Source: Alviniconcha marisindica (taxonomy: Eukaryota; Mollusca; Gastropoda; Provannidae). From it: DNA of 64,000 bases. The stretch covers positions 930,001 to 994,000 of the forward strand of contig JABMCL010003640.1 of assembly GCA_018857735.1 (NCBI GenBank). Direction: 5' to 3'. Below, piece by piece: positions 1 to 46,660 of the stretch. The notes below the pieces were generated by a model, which searched no databases, was not told where the DNA came from, and saw only the letters and a list, made by a program, of their open reading frames with translations. The position numbers and the translations under genes were made by a program. Positions within the stretch are counted from its first letter, which is position 1, and each line of letters begins with the position of its first letter.

Positions 1-589
1 TGTCAGGCTTACCGCAGTAACGTAACACAACGAAGAAGAATCAATAACGTTCTGTAAACGTTTTGTTGGGTTGTGCGCCCAGATAATGTGATTTGTAGTT
101 GGACAGGAGGATGGGTTTATGCTGTGTGGCCATTTTAGTCAAGACAGAGATATGAACTTCAGAGCTGTGGTGTCTTGACCACGTGTGGGACAGTAGCAGC
201 TGTTCACACGTTATGCCCTGACTGAGGAATCCAATTCCTTTTATGACAGAAGAATTGCTTTTTTTGCCACATGTTCATCAGCCTGGATCATAGATATAAT
301 CCATGACGCAAAATGTGTGAGTCACTTTGCCAGCCAGTTTTTCATGTCAAAAGCCTTAACATTGGAGTTTCCGTGGACACTACTCAGGTGACATCTTTCA
401 AACTTTGCTTGAGGATACCTGCCGTTGACCTTTATTCATAATGTGTACCAGTTTTGATTGTGAGAAGTGTGTGGAGTGTTATTTGATGTTATTTCACAGA
501 ACTCCGTAGAATATATTATATGCTATTCCACAGCTTCAGAAGAGGAACATTTGCTTCTCATGTCATTTTGTATGGCTGTATATAAATTA

Positions 590-665
<76 letters not shown>

Positions 666-1430
666 GGTACTAAACGGTAAACCAGACAAGTGGAATTATT
701 TTTTTGATATTGTATTCAGGGGATGTTTGAATACAGTTATATTAGTGTAAACTGAAATGTGCGCACATGTTGTATTTCTAGTTGAAGTGTGTGCATATAA
801 TGTAGTTTCATGTAGTACACCACATGTCATGTGTAGCTGTAGTGGAAACATGTACATACTACTTGTGTCTGTATCTTTGTGAGCAGCTGAAGTGTGTGCA
901 CCTGTGGATTTAAGTTGGAATATATTGTGCACTGGACTACAGTTAGACAGATATAAAACACCAGTATTTTGTTATATTTTGTTGTTGTTGTTGAAATGAT
1001 TGCACATGCTGCTTTGTTTACCCCCTCCACCCCCCACCCCCCATGCAAACACACACATGTGCATGCACACACACAAACACACACATGTGCATGCACACAC
1101 ACAAACACACACATGCACTCTCTCTCTCTCTGGTGGTTTATACTTAAATCACCTTGTGTTTATCTTCCTCTGTTTAATGAACTCAGAATGCTGATGACAT
1201 AGCAAAACCTTTTGGTCCCTTCAGTTTTGTGTAATACGAATAGTATTAATAAAATGTGCCCACATGTGTGTGTCTGAAGTGAAAGTGTGGTTTTGTATTA
1301 CCTGTTGACACACATGTGATCACCAGCTGATGTATCATACATCACATACATTGTATGTGTTCATGTGTGTATATCAAGTATCTGTCTGCATTCCTGTATC
1401 TGTAACTGAAGTGTCACGTGGTACCGTCGT
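1..1430. other. Non-coding upstream sequence with simple repeats
   Basis: No gene is recognisable here. The stretch is AT-rich and contains a long (TA)n tract at about 592-662 and a CA-rich tract with ACATGTGCATGCAC-type units at about 1048-1116. Short open frames are dinucleotide translations or random and were left out. Confidence 0.6.
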
Positions 1431-1439
1431 GTTTGTTGA

Positions 1440-1680
1440 CAAGTGTAAACCTATAATTTGTTTGTCGCTCACAACTTGTTAGATAGTCGGACGTCATATA
1501 TTACGACAAAATTTGAGGAGCGGCAAATTTTGTTAATGTAACAAAAGTTGTTTGGTTAAATCTTTTCAAAGCTGCTGAGTGATTGACCGCGAGTCTGATG
1601 TGCATATGACGTCACTTCCGCTCATGTCAAGGGTCAGAGTTGTTTTCAGTCTGTTGTCGAAAGTTCGCGTTTCGTATTAC
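1440..1680 (+). promoter_or_regulatory. Candidate promoter patch with CRE and ETS-like motifs
   Basis: This patch is richer in CpG than its surroundings. It contains a perfect palindromic CRE, TGACGTCA, at 1607-1614, immediately followed by CTTCCGC (1615-1621), an ETS-type core. Adjacent CRE and ETS sites are common in TATA-less animal promoters. The patch lies about 1.8 kb upstream of the first coding exon, which seems to begin with a 3' splice site (TTCTGTCAG ending at 3387), so a 5' non-coding exon upstream is expected. The promoter role is inferred and no transcript evidence is available. Confidence 0.3.
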
Positions 1681-2121
1681 GACACAGATGACATCCGATC
1701 AAATAAAGTTCGATATGCTTTTTGCAAAAGCATAATTTGTTGGAAGTTTTTCTGATGCATGGATCTTGTAAAACGATCTTTCGCGAACATAACAGATGTG
1801 ATAAATATAACTTTTCCTTGTTTTCTTTAACCAAACCACGCCGACAGAGACGGGCTCTGTGCCACTGTCCGCTTTTCGTGGTTGAATTTCAGCAGTAAAA
1901 TCACACTTTAACGGACATATTTCCCAAACCGCTTCAAAATTTCTTCTGCTACTATTTCAACTATATGCTCGTTCATTTTCACACACATTCAACCCACACT
2001 AATGACAAAATATTTGTTTAAACATCTTTTATTCTCAGCACAACCAAGTCACCCATTGCAGACCCACCTTTTGGCACTTAGTCATATATATATATTATTT
2101 TATTTTATTTATATATATATA

Positions 2122-2167
2122 TTAAGAGAGAGAGAGAGAGGGAGAGAGAGAGAGAATGTGTGTTTTG

Positions 2168-2211
<44 letters not shown>

Positions 2212-2241
2212 ACTTCAAGCATGCATATATATATATATATA
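2122..2241. repeat. (GA)n and (TA)n microsatellites
   Basis: An AG-dinucleotide tract (about 2125-2155) is followed by (TA)n tracts at about 2171-2209 and 2225-2241. No coding content. Confidence 0.9.
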
Positions 2242-2309
2242 TGTCAGAAGGAAGTATATGTGCATGATTTCCATGTCCATTGTATGTTTGTTATTTCATT
2301 GATGTAACA

Positions 2310-2445
2310 CTTGAACGTGTACCTTTGGTGAGTTTATGTACCATGTATTTACTTGCATGCCAGGTGAAAGTTACCACAGGTGAATCAGGTCTTTGTTGTT
2401 GTGTTCATATGATTTCTTTCGAGCACTAATTAGATCCTTTTAGTT
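2310..2445 (+). mobile_element. Solo right arm of a foldback MITE family
   Basis: The stretch from GTACCTTTGGTGAG to GAGCACTAATTAGATCC matches the right arm of the palindromic element at 22925-23225. Shared landmarks are GGTGGAGTTTATGTACC, CTTGCATGCCAGGTGA and TTTGTTGTTGTGTT. Only one arm is present. Other members or arms lie at 12108-12215, 14225-14420, 35095-35215, 45265-45345 and 46205-46290. Confidence 0.65.
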
Positions 2446-2695
2446 TTAGTTTGTTTGACCAGATAGGATTGTTAGCTGAGTTGCTGACACGAGAGGAAGA
2501 CTTGTTTGTTGTAACGAACAACAGATGCTGCATCTCAAAACTCTGTTTTTTGGGTCATGAAGGAGTGGGTGAGACTGCAACACTCACCTGGTGAGATCTC
2601 CCCAGGTGATATGTTCACACACAGTTTGAGTGGAGACCAGGTGTAAAAGATGTATTATTTATGCAGTAGAGTGAGTTGCTGAGACCACGAGGAAA

Positions 2696-2795
2696 GAGAG
2701 ACAGAGAGAGAGACACAAAGAGAGAGAGAGAGAGAGGACTTAGAAAAAGAAGTGAATAAGAGAGAGTGGGGGATAAGAGAAAGAGAGAGAGACTC
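2696..2795. repeat. GA-rich low-complexity tract
   Basis: Imperfect (AGAG)n sequence. No coding content. Confidence 0.85.
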
Positions 2796-3059
2796 AGAAA
2801 GTGTCTGAAAACCAAACCAAGAGAGCTTTTTAATTCAAATTGGTGCAGTCTTACATTTGTTTGTGATTATTGTTTTACTGATGCACAGCACATAGTTTGT
2901 TGTTGTTTTGTGCACAGTACTTATTATATAACACTTATACATTCTATAAAAAAGAAGAAAAAAGGACTCATTCATTAACAACATTTTGTCCTGAGATGAC
3001 CTTGAGCAGTGAATGGGATGTTAACAGTAACATCCAAGAACCATCTAATTAACCTATTA

Positions 3060-3135
3060 ATTAATTAATGGGTTTGGGTTCACCAGAGAATAGCACTATA
3101 CAAAAGTTATCTATTATTATTATTATTAATAACAC
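3060..3135 (+). mobile_element. 3' tail of a SINE/LINE-like repeat
   Basis: GAGAATAGCACTATACAAAAGTT followed by (ATT)n resembles the tail AGCGCTATATAAAAGCGATC plus (AAT)n seen on the opposite strand at 45727-45800. Only the 3' end is present, and it is degenerate. Confidence 0.45.
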
Positions 3136-3408
3136 AAGCTCCACATTTAATTCTCTTCTTACAAATTCTCTTCTCAGGTTCAGTAGTGTGGTCCCACCAA
3201 AGAGCATCTGAAGGCTCACGATGCCGATGCGCCTGGCAACACCATTCTCTTCAGCACCATTGTGCACCTCAACAGCTGGTTGACTGGGATAATCTTCACA
3301 CTCACCATGACTTGATTGCCTTGAGAGAGAGAGAGAGAGAGAGACAAACAGATATCAGAATGCAGTGATAATGGATTGTTCTGTCAGCTTGATCCCAGAA
3401 AGCTAAAC

Positions 3409-38916
<35,508 letters not shown>

Positions 38917-38929
<13 letters not shown>

Positions 38930-40410
38930 ACAGTGGTCACGTCTGATGCATGAAGCCCTGTGAAGTGAACAGCTGTCACTTCTGATCCATGAAGCCCTGT
39001 GCAGTGAACAGTGGTCATTTCTGATGCGTGAAGCCTTGTGCAGTGAACAGTGGTCACTTCTGATGCAGGAAGCCCTGTGCAGTGAATGGTGGTCACTTCT
39101 GATCAATGAAGCCCTGTGAAGTGAACAGCTAGCTGTCACTTCTGATCCCTGAAGCCCTGTGCAGTGAACAGTGGTCACTTCTGATACATGAAGCCTTGTG
39201 CAGTGCACAGTGGTCACTTCTGATCCATGAAGCCCTGTGCAGTGAACAGTTGTCACTTCTGATCATGAAGCCCTGTGCAGTGCACAGTGGTCACTTCTGA
39301 TCCATGAAGCCCTGTGCAGTGAACAGTTGTCACTTCTGATCATGAAGCCCTGTGCAGTGACAGTGGGTCCAAACCCCTTTTTTCTTGATCCATGAAGCCC
39401 TGTGCAGTGAACAGTGGTCACTTCTGATCCATGAAGCCCTGTTCAATAAACAGAACAGCTGTCACTTCTGATGCATGAAGCCCTGTGCAGTGAACGTCTG
39501 TCACTTCTGATGCAGGAAGCACTGTGCAGTGAACATCTGTCACTTCTGATGCAGGAAGCCCTGTGCAGTGAACAGTTGTCACTTCAGATCCATGAAGTCC
39601 AGTGCAATAAACAGAACAATTGTCAGTTCTGAGCTACACAGGCCTAGTGCAATAAACAGAATGATTGCCATTTGCAAAGCATGCAACTCTTGTGCAATAC
39701 ACAGAACAATTGTCAGTTCTGAGCCATTGAGGCCCTGTGCAATAAACAGAACAGCTGACATGTCTAGCACAATAAACAGAACAGCTGACATATCTAGCAC
39801 AATAAACAGAACAATTATCACTTCTGAACCGTGCGGCACCTGAGCAATAAACAAATATATTATCACTTCTGAGCCATGCAACACGTCATGCAATAAACAG
39901 AACAATTGTCACTGCTGATTCATCTGAACCATGCAGTACCTGTGCTACAAAAACTAGCACAATAAGCAGAACAATTATCCCCTTTGAACCACACATCACC
40001 TGCACGATAAACAGAACAATGATCACTTCTGAACCATGCAACACCTGGGCGATAGACAAAAGTATTATCACTACTGAGCCACACAACATGTATGCAATAA
40101 ACGGAACAATTGTCACTTCTGATTCATCTGAACCATGCAGTACCTGTGCTACAAAACACCAGCCTTGTCACTTTTGTGCCATAGCTCTTTTGTGCAATGT
40201 AAACAGAACAGTTATTACTTCTGAACAACACAGCACCAGTGTTGCAGAGTACTAGCTTTGTCAATGTCACTTTTGTGCCATAGCTCTTTGTGCAATAAAC
40301 AGAACAGTTATTACCTCTAAACAACACAGCGCCTGTGCTGCAGAATACAAAAGCCTTATCACTTTTGTGCCATAGCTCCTTGTCCAATAAACAGTACAAT
40401 TTCGCGAGGA
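38917..40410 (+). repeat. 3'-UTR minisatellite containing 11 AATAAA hexamers
   Basis: Units of about 37-40 bp (CCCTGTGCAGTGAACAGTGG, TCACTTCTGATCCATGAAG) begin at the stop codon and continue, increasingly diverged, to about 40400. In the distal half GTGCAGTGAACAG has become GTGCAATAAACAG, giving AATAAA at 39445, 39606 and nine further sites up to about 40386. They are probable polyadenylation signals if the transcript reaches that far. Confidence 0.85.
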
Positions 40411-41453
40411 AGTGGGAGCAAGCAATATGGAGTCATCCATGGCAACTGTTGATGCCCCGTCTGAAATTTGGTGTCACACGCGTGAAACATTGCCCCTGAG
40501 AAATGTATCCGGAAGAGACATGCTGGAGTAAGTGGGAAACTCTGACCTTTTCCTCAAAATTTAGTTTCATAATTGTTGTGGGTAGAAGATTGACGCAGGA
40601 AAATCAAACCCTTCAGCTTCAGCGGAAAGTATGACGAGCATGTAACTCCAGATGTACAAAGTGCACGCAGGTGCTTAGACTAAGAGGAACCAACTATGAA
40701 CCAAGTTATAGAGCTTTCAAAAATTATGTAGTCAGAATATAATTCTATATATATATAAAAAGTTTGCATGTGATGTAATTATTAACCCAGCTGTAGAGCT
40801 TTGCAAAGTGTATATGAATATAACTTTCTGTTTGCATTTTGTAGAACTTTCCTTTGCCTTTGCAGTTGAAATATAGTTCAAGTTGTCTTTCCTTAAATGT
40901 GTATATTATTACGTTTTTAAATGCATACATAATTATATGATCATGTGATATCAATATCTCTGCCAACTCTTCTGACTTGAAGTAGGACCCATCCTATGTT
41001 TTCGAAGCTTTAAGTAGCTGCTGTAATTTTGTTTCAGTTTGTGCAAGGTATGTCTCAATTTGTACGAGGTATTTCTCAATTTTGATGATCTTTCTTTTGT
41101 CAGATGGAGGTACATTATTGGTTTATACGGTGTCATTCTTGATACTTTTGTTAAATTCAGTTCTTTCTATATACGTCTGTGTGTATGTTACTTTTTATTT
41201 TTTTAATGTTGAAAATCTCAGTAAACTGCTGTGTGGAGCCTGCCAGACTTTGTGAGTTTGTTGTTGTAGCTTCCTCAGCTGAACACTCCGGGGGTCACCT
41301 GGTACATTGACAAATGCAATCCATTATACAGTTAGGAACTGTTGACCCTATGAATGTTAGACCTCTTTTTTTTTTAAACGACTTACCCCCCCCCCCCCCC
41401 CCACCGCCCCCATTTTGTGTATGGGTCGGTGGCCTTCACAATAAACCATGTGT

Positions 41454-41455
<2 letters not shown>
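40411..41455 (+). other. Intergenic sequence downstream of the FBXO41-like gene
   Basis: No gene recognised. AT-rich sequence with a short (TA)n at 40746-40757 and a C-run at about 41387-41402. Confidence 0.55.
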
Positions 41456-41458
<3 letters not shown>

Positions 41459-41513
<55 letters not shown>

Positions 41514-41670
41514 CCCTCTTTCGCTCTCACGTGCACACGTACTCCCTCTCTTTCCCCCTCCTCTCCCCGCCCCCATCTCTCCCGCTCCCTCAACTCTCTC
41601 TCTCCCCATGAAATGGGCCAATGGCCTTTATTCATTAAACCGTCAGTCTCTCTCTCTCTCTCTCTCTCTC
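41459..41670. repeat. (TC)n microsatellites
   Basis: (TC)n at about 41457-41508 and 41646-41671, with CT-rich sequence between. Confidence 0.9.
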
Positions 41671-41743
41671 TTAGCGATCGTGAGACAACTAAAACACTCA
41701 GGAAGCACAGTCACGTAGGGAGGGGTTGAAGACTGCAGAAATC

Positions 41744-41998
41744 CTACTGGCAGAAAGCTGTCATGAACAAGTGAGTTTTGAGTCTGGATTTAAACAGCGG
41801 AAGGGCAGAAGAATTTCTGAGATCGGACGGCAGAGAGTTCCAGACAGAAGGTGCAAGAAAGCTGAAGGAACGCTCCCCGAACGTTTTGATGTTGCGCTTT
41901 GGGACTTTGAGGAGCTTCTCACACGATGAACGAAGGCTTGGTGTTGCTGCATATGCACATAGGGTCTGGGAAAGATAACCTGGTAGAGAGAAGTACAT
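41744..41998 (-). mobile_element. C-terminal fragment of a non-LTR retrotransposon ORF2
   Basis: The minus strand reads LRSSCEKLLKVPKRNIKTFG, then FSFLAPSVWNSLPSDLRN and LPLFKSRLKTHLF. The pattern APSVWNSLP-x-x-LR followed by FKSRLKTHLF is the usual end of many LINE reverse transcriptases. The element is strongly 5' truncated; its strand-specific 3' UTR is not resolved. Confidence 0.75.
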
Positions 41999-42122
41999 TG
42001 GTTAACAAGATTGCATGGCTATGATAACCGGGACGGCATTAACGTGAAAACATAGCGCACTTGCTCAAATCTCACAGTATATCCATCATAACTAATATCA
42101 GTACCCAGTATCTACTACAGTC

Positions 42123-42124
<2 letters not shown>

Positions 42125-42176
<52 letters not shown>

Positions 42177-42177
42177 C

Positions 42178-42220
<43 letters not shown>
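42125..42220. repeat. (GT)n microsatellite
   Basis: (GT)n interrupted once by GCGTGCCAAG at about 42172-42181. Confidence 0.95.
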
Positions 42221-42222
<2 letters not shown>

Positions 42223-42324
42223 TGCGTTTTTTGTTTTGTTTTTGTGTAATACTTTATGTAAAATATTTTGGTAGGACTATGCTCTACATGTGTATAGAGT
42301 ATCATATTTAGGTTAATATGTATC

Positions 42325-42535
42325 ATGTGAGCGCTCAGGGCGTTGATGAGCGCATGATAAATTACATTATTATTATTATTAACGATAACTTCGCTCGTCT
42401 TTCCTAACTGAGTTCACTTTGCTAAACACACTGAAAGCAAAACAATACCTATGTTGTTGATATTGTTATTGCTTTTATATCGCGCTATTCTCCGCTCGCG
42501 AGTAGACTCAATGCCCAAGCATGTGACTAGCAGTT
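42325..42535. mobile_element. Two repeat tails, in opposite orientations
   Basis: A plus-strand tail, GCGCTCAGGGCGTTGATGAG followed by (ATT)n, ends at about 42382. A minus-strand piece, GCTTTTATATCGCGCTATTC then TCCGCTCGCGAGTAGACTCA, at about 42470-42530 matches the 3' part of SINE B at 45740-45812. Confidence 0.55.
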
Positions 42536-42890
42536 CCCCCATCATGTCTGTCAAATACACGGTACTTTGCACTGAAAATTGATAGGGATACGTAGGAAAC
42601 TTAAAGCATAATAAATTATTATGGTCTCATGGGAAGATCTATCTGGTGTTCGAGTGATTTTTCTACGTACGTTTTAGTCATAAGCGTTCAGTGGTGTCAG
42701 TCTACAGCGACAGTACAGAAATGTTTCAAAGTTTCCCTAGTTTGCAACGTCTTGTTGGTACGTAAAGAATAACTTTTAGAAATTCTATTACTTTTACAAT
42801 TCGTCATTAATTGATTATTTATTAATTCTGTCACTAAGAAGAAGAAGAAGAAGAATTAAAGTATTTAAAAAAGGGCAAAATCTTGTCTCG

Positions 42891-43017
<127 letters not shown>

Positions 43018-43119
43018 CCGTACGAACATTCCCGACTATACAAAGCCCAACTTACACAGCTTAGAGACTGGAGATGGATGAAAACAGCAGCACGGAACAA
43101 AACATGACAGCTGGGTCTA

Positions 43120-43380
43120 CAGTTTTGGAAAAGAAATGCTTTTAGGTTACATTTGAATGAACCCAGGGAGTGCTGTCGGAGAGGAAGGGGAAGGTCATTC
43201 CATGTAGATAGCCCTAAAACAGAAGAGGCGCGCGAACCAATAGTGGAGAGTCTGGTGTGAGGAATCTGGAGGCTGAGATTATCAGAAGCAGAGCGAAGAG
43301 TACGCCAGGAGGTTGTGCAAAGTTGAATAGAGTCACAGAGATAAGGCGGAGCAGTGCCCGTGATACATTTATAGCAGCGT
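43120..43380. mobile_element. Degenerate dispersed repeat inside the lectin pseudogene segment
   Basis: GCTTTTAGGTTACATTTGAA, GGAAGGTCATTCCATGTAGA and related sequence are absent from the paralogous segment at 50155-51680, so this is an insertion. It resembles the repeat-derived sequence near 41780-41990 in style (GGCAGAGAGTTCCAGA). Confidence 0.5.
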
Positions 43381-44007
43381 CGCTATAGTCACTCAAGCAC
43401 CAACAATCCGCTACGGCTATACTCTCCTCCACAACAACACGCCAAAGTACATATCGATCTGGATCTGGCAGAGATGTAAGGCATTAGGAAATCGCAACGT
43501 ACGTCGTTAAGCCTGTAGACTGCGGCCGTGAAGATATGCTGGCAGTTCTCGTTATACAAGTTCTCGGGGTTACCAGGAAGCCGCACGCGGGAGGCGTTGA
43601 GGAGGAGGTGGGTTCCGTCAGTCCAGACAAAATCGTCCTCCTTCACCACGTCAGTGCCACCCAGCCCACTGGTTTAGCGTCGAGGTCCCGTCGATATTGC
43701 GTGTAGCAACAACGATGTAAACAGTCCCGCCATAGTCCACCACTGACTGAACACACTGCATAGTAGTTATGCAATAGTTATCGTCGGTTTACCAATCATA
43801 TTTCTGTTTACTCAACAGAAGGGCTGCGCTCTTAGTTGTTAGTCCCACCTCCCTCAGTTATGGTCACACAAGCTTTAGATCTGACCGCGATGTGATGTTG
43901 TACTGGCTGGTGAAATGCCCGATGATTTGAGTCTAATTCTAGAACTGGAATGAATGTAATTGTCCTCACTTTCTAACAGACTATCACATCCTTTATCATC
44001 AACGAAC

Positions 44008-44011
<4 letters not shown>

Positions 44012-44059
<48 letters not shown>
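44012..44059. repeat. (GT)n expansion
   Basis: The paralogous site at 51075-51083 has only about four GT units, so this expansion followed the duplication. Confidence 0.9.
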
Positions 44060-44061
<2 letters not shown>

Positions 44062-44154
44062 CCCTTAGGCAGCCAGGATGCGCACAGCCTGGTCTCTGGT
44101 GCCATCGGTGTCATGGTAAACTTAAACATCTCTGCTGCTGCTGCTGCTAGCAAA

Positions 44155-44220
44155 GACTTGCTGCAAAGACAGTTTGAACAAAGACAGTTTGAACAAAGAC
44201 AGTTTGAACAAAGACAGAAT
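44155..44220 (+). repeat. Short direct repeats
   Basis: Three to four units of CAAAGACAGTTTGAA (15 bp) at about 44165-44218. Confidence 0.85.
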
Positions 44221-44261
44221 AAAAATCAGAGATCTGACAGAAGCTGAAGGTGTCAACAGGT

Positions 44262-44355
44262 CAAAGGTCACTCGCTGAGACTCACATGCGACAAGAGCGC
44301 AGTGAGTCTGCTCGAGAGGAGAAAAGAGCGCTATAGAAAAGCGATCAACAGAATG
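44262..44355 (+). mobile_element. SINE B 3' fragment
   Basis: CGCAGTGAGTCTGCTCGAGA and GAGCGCTATAGAAAAGCGAT match, in inverse, the 3' region of the SINE B copy at 45740-45812. Confidence 0.6.
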
Positions 44356-44479
44356 CTGGCAGTGCGGGGGCTCTCCACGTCCAGCACTGTGTTCTCAGCA
44401 TGCAAGGAGGCTATCAGTTTTTGCGTTCATGGAACCCCTTCGCAGGGAGGGATCCAGTGACTAGGCTGCATGCCTGGAA

Positions 44480-45105
44480 ACATTTACCCCTAACCGAATC
44501 ATTAAGGAATGACCGAAACAAGAGCCGGTATTGTTATTGGCATTAAGCATTAAGAACGGAGCGAAACAACAGCCCGTAACTAAAGTATTATTTACAGATC
44601 GAAACAATAGCCTGTAACCAAAGCATTACAGACGGACTGAAAAAATAGCCCGTAACCAAAGTATTATGTACAGATCGAAAGAATAGCCCGTAACCAAAGC
44701 ATTATGTACAGATCGAAACAATAGCCTGTAACCAAAGCATTACAGACGGACTGAAAAAAATAGCCCGTAACCGAAAGTATTATGTACAGATCGAAAGAAT
44801 AGCACGTAACCAAAGCATTAAGGATGGATCGAAATGATAGCCCGTAACTAAAGTATTGCAGCAGGATTGAAACAATAGCCCGTAAAAAAAAAAAGCATTA
44901 CAGATGGACCGAAAGAATAGCCCATAACTAAAGTATTACAGCAAGATCGAAACAATAGCCCGTAACCAAAAGATTAAGGAAGGATCAAAACAATAGCCCG
45001 TAACCAAAGCATTAAGGAAGGACCCAAACAATATCCCGTAAGCAGAGTATTAAGGAAGGATCGGAACACTAGCACGTAATCAAAGCATTATATATACATG
45101 GATCG
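44480..45105 (+). repeat. Minisatellite, 42-50-bp units, about 13 copies
   Basis: Units carry CGAAACAATAGCCCGTAACC then AAAGCATTACAGACGGA. They alternate GTATTATGTACAGATC and GCATTACAGACGGACT variants, giving some higher-order structure at 44570-44800. No coding frame. Confidence 0.9.
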
Positions 45106-45124
45106 AAGCAACAGCGGGAATTGT

Positions 45125-45151
45125 AACGCGTGCGTGCGTGCGTGCGTGCGT

Positions 45152-45190
<39 letters not shown>
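45125..45190. repeat. (GCGT)n/(GT)n microsatellite
   Basis: GTGCGTGCGTGCG followed by (GT)n. Confidence 0.95.
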
Positions 45191-45194
<4 letters not shown>

Positions 45195-45264
45195 AAAGCA
45201 AGGCTATACAACAGAAAATCAACAACAAAGTGACCGAATCAGCAGCGCCCGACAGCCGTCACAC

Positions 45265-45345
45265 ATACGACAAAGCAACAGAGACCTGAATCACCTACGG
45301 TAAGAGTCAATGGTATATGCGAGCAAATATCAAGGACGGATATAT
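45265..45345 (+). mobile_element. Foldback family left-arm fragment
   Basis: CAACAGAGACCTGAATCACC, TACGGTAAGAGTCAATGG and CGAGCAAATATCAAGGA match the left arm, truncated. Confidence 0.5.
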
Positions 45346-45454
45346 TCTCCTATCTAAATTATCTCTTAAAAGAGACAACGCTTGAAAACGCTTTGTTCTC
45401 AGCAGAGAGTATCTCCAACTGTGCCTTCCCAGTACCCATCTGCTCTGGAGTTAG

Positions 45455-45510
45455 AACACACACACACACACACGCGCGCGCGCGCATGCACGCACGCACG
45501 CACGCGCGCA

Positions 45511-45572
<62 letters not shown>

Positions 45573-45655
45573 CTTACAAAGGAATGCAACGAGGAGGGGG
45601 TGGGGGGGGTGGGTGGTGGTGGTGGTGGTGGTGGGGGGGTGGGGGGGGGGGGGTG
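45455..45655. repeat. (CA)n/(CG)n and G-rich simple repeats
   Basis: ACACAC, CGCGCGCG, (CACG)n and (CA)n at 45458-45571, followed by a GGT/G-rich run at 45598-45655. Confidence 0.95.
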
Positions 45656-45726
45656 CTAAGTAAGAAGACATTATTTGAACTCACCTTTTGTGGTATTGTT
45701 TGCAGAGATGAGTCTTTATCACAGTT

Positions 45727-46197
45727 ATTATTATTATTATTATTATTGATCGCTTTTATATAGCGCTATTCTCCGCTCTCCAGCAGACTCACTGCGCTCG
45801 CATGTGATTCTACATGAGTGACTAGCTTTTTATAGCGCGTTTTTGAATATCCACCGAAGTGGTGTACTTACAGCGCTGGCATGGCTGGTGCCACATGAAA
45901 CTGCTGCCTTCTCGGCGCGTTCTGTGTACACCATGCAACCATGCATGCACTTCATGCAAAGCCACATACGCAAGGTGTATGCGTGTTTAGCTGTAACCTG
46001 CCACCTGCACTTTTGGCAGAATGACCGGGTCTTTTACGTGCTACTGCGGTAACACGGGGTGGAACGGATACCGAAATAAGAGTCAGCACAGAAAGTTGAA
46101 CCTGGAGAAGAAAATTCTCGTGCCGCTCCTGCAAGGATTCGAACCCGCGACCTTTTGATCACGAGTCCGGCGCTCTGACCACTGAGCTATCCCCGGC
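45727..46197 (-). mobile_element. tRNA-derived SINE, family B
   Basis: On the minus strand the head has box A TAGCTCAGTGG (46189 to 46179) and box B GGTTCGAATCC (46145 to 46135), 33 bases apart, with a poor anticodon stem, so it is a SINE head and not a tRNA gene. A body of about 330 bp follows, ending AGCGCTATATAAAAGCGATC plus (AAT)n at 45727-45750. Related pieces occur at 32068-32283, 42470-42530, 44262-44355 and 3060-3135. Calling all of this one element is inferred from the separate copies. Confidence 0.75.
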
Positions 46198-46204
46198 CCC
46201 CAAT

Positions 46205-46290
46205 TGTGAAGAATCAGTACCTAAGAGAATTAATTAGCGGTCCAAAGACGTCACACCAACACAACACCAAAGACCTGAGTCAGTTGAAAG
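46205..46290 (+). mobile_element. Foldback family left-arm fragment
   Basis: GAGAATTAATTAGCGGTCCA, CGTCACACCAACACAACA and AAGACCTGAGTCA match the outer left arm of the element at 22925-23225. It abuts the SINE B head. Confidence 0.55.
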
Positions 46291-46561
46291 TTTGTAGTCT
46301 ATTCCGACTTGGACTGGTCACCAATGAAGCGCTTGGACACAACAGAACATTGTTCGTGGCTTTGTAATGTAATTTAAAGAGTATTTGTAAAGCTTTTACA
46401 CCTAACGTGATCCAGAAGCGCACAAAAACAAACAAACAAAAAAACAAAAACCCAAGGTCAACTATATATATAAGCAACCTAGAGCACAATGTACGCTATT
46501 AATTACATAACCACACTACGACAGTTCGTTCAACACATTTCTCATCACTTCCACGCACAAC

Positions 46562-46562
<1 letters not shown>

Positions 46563-46602
<40 letters not shown>

Positions 46603-46660
46603 GCACGCACGCACTCTCTCTCTCTCTCTCACCATCATCATCATCATCATCATCATAGTT
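46563..46660. repeat. (CA)n, (CT)n and (CAT)n microsatellites
   Basis: (CA)n at 46563-46598, (GCAC)n, (CT)n to 46630, and (CAT)n at 46632-46657. The last, read on the minus strand as (ATG)n, is the likely 3' tail of the adjoining retrotransposon. Confidence 0.9.

Noticed and set aside
3376..3408. Upstream start for exon 1 at 3376
   Set aside because: That codon is TTG; the first in-frame ATG is 3409 and aligns with the family start. A likely splice acceptor ends at 3387.
43389..43649. A second working lectin exon
   Set aside because: It has an extra base, an upstream in-frame TAA, a missing final cysteine and no companion exons.
46125..46200. Functional tRNA gene on the minus strand
   Set aside because: The anticodon arm is poor and a degraded copy with the same body lies at 32068-32283.
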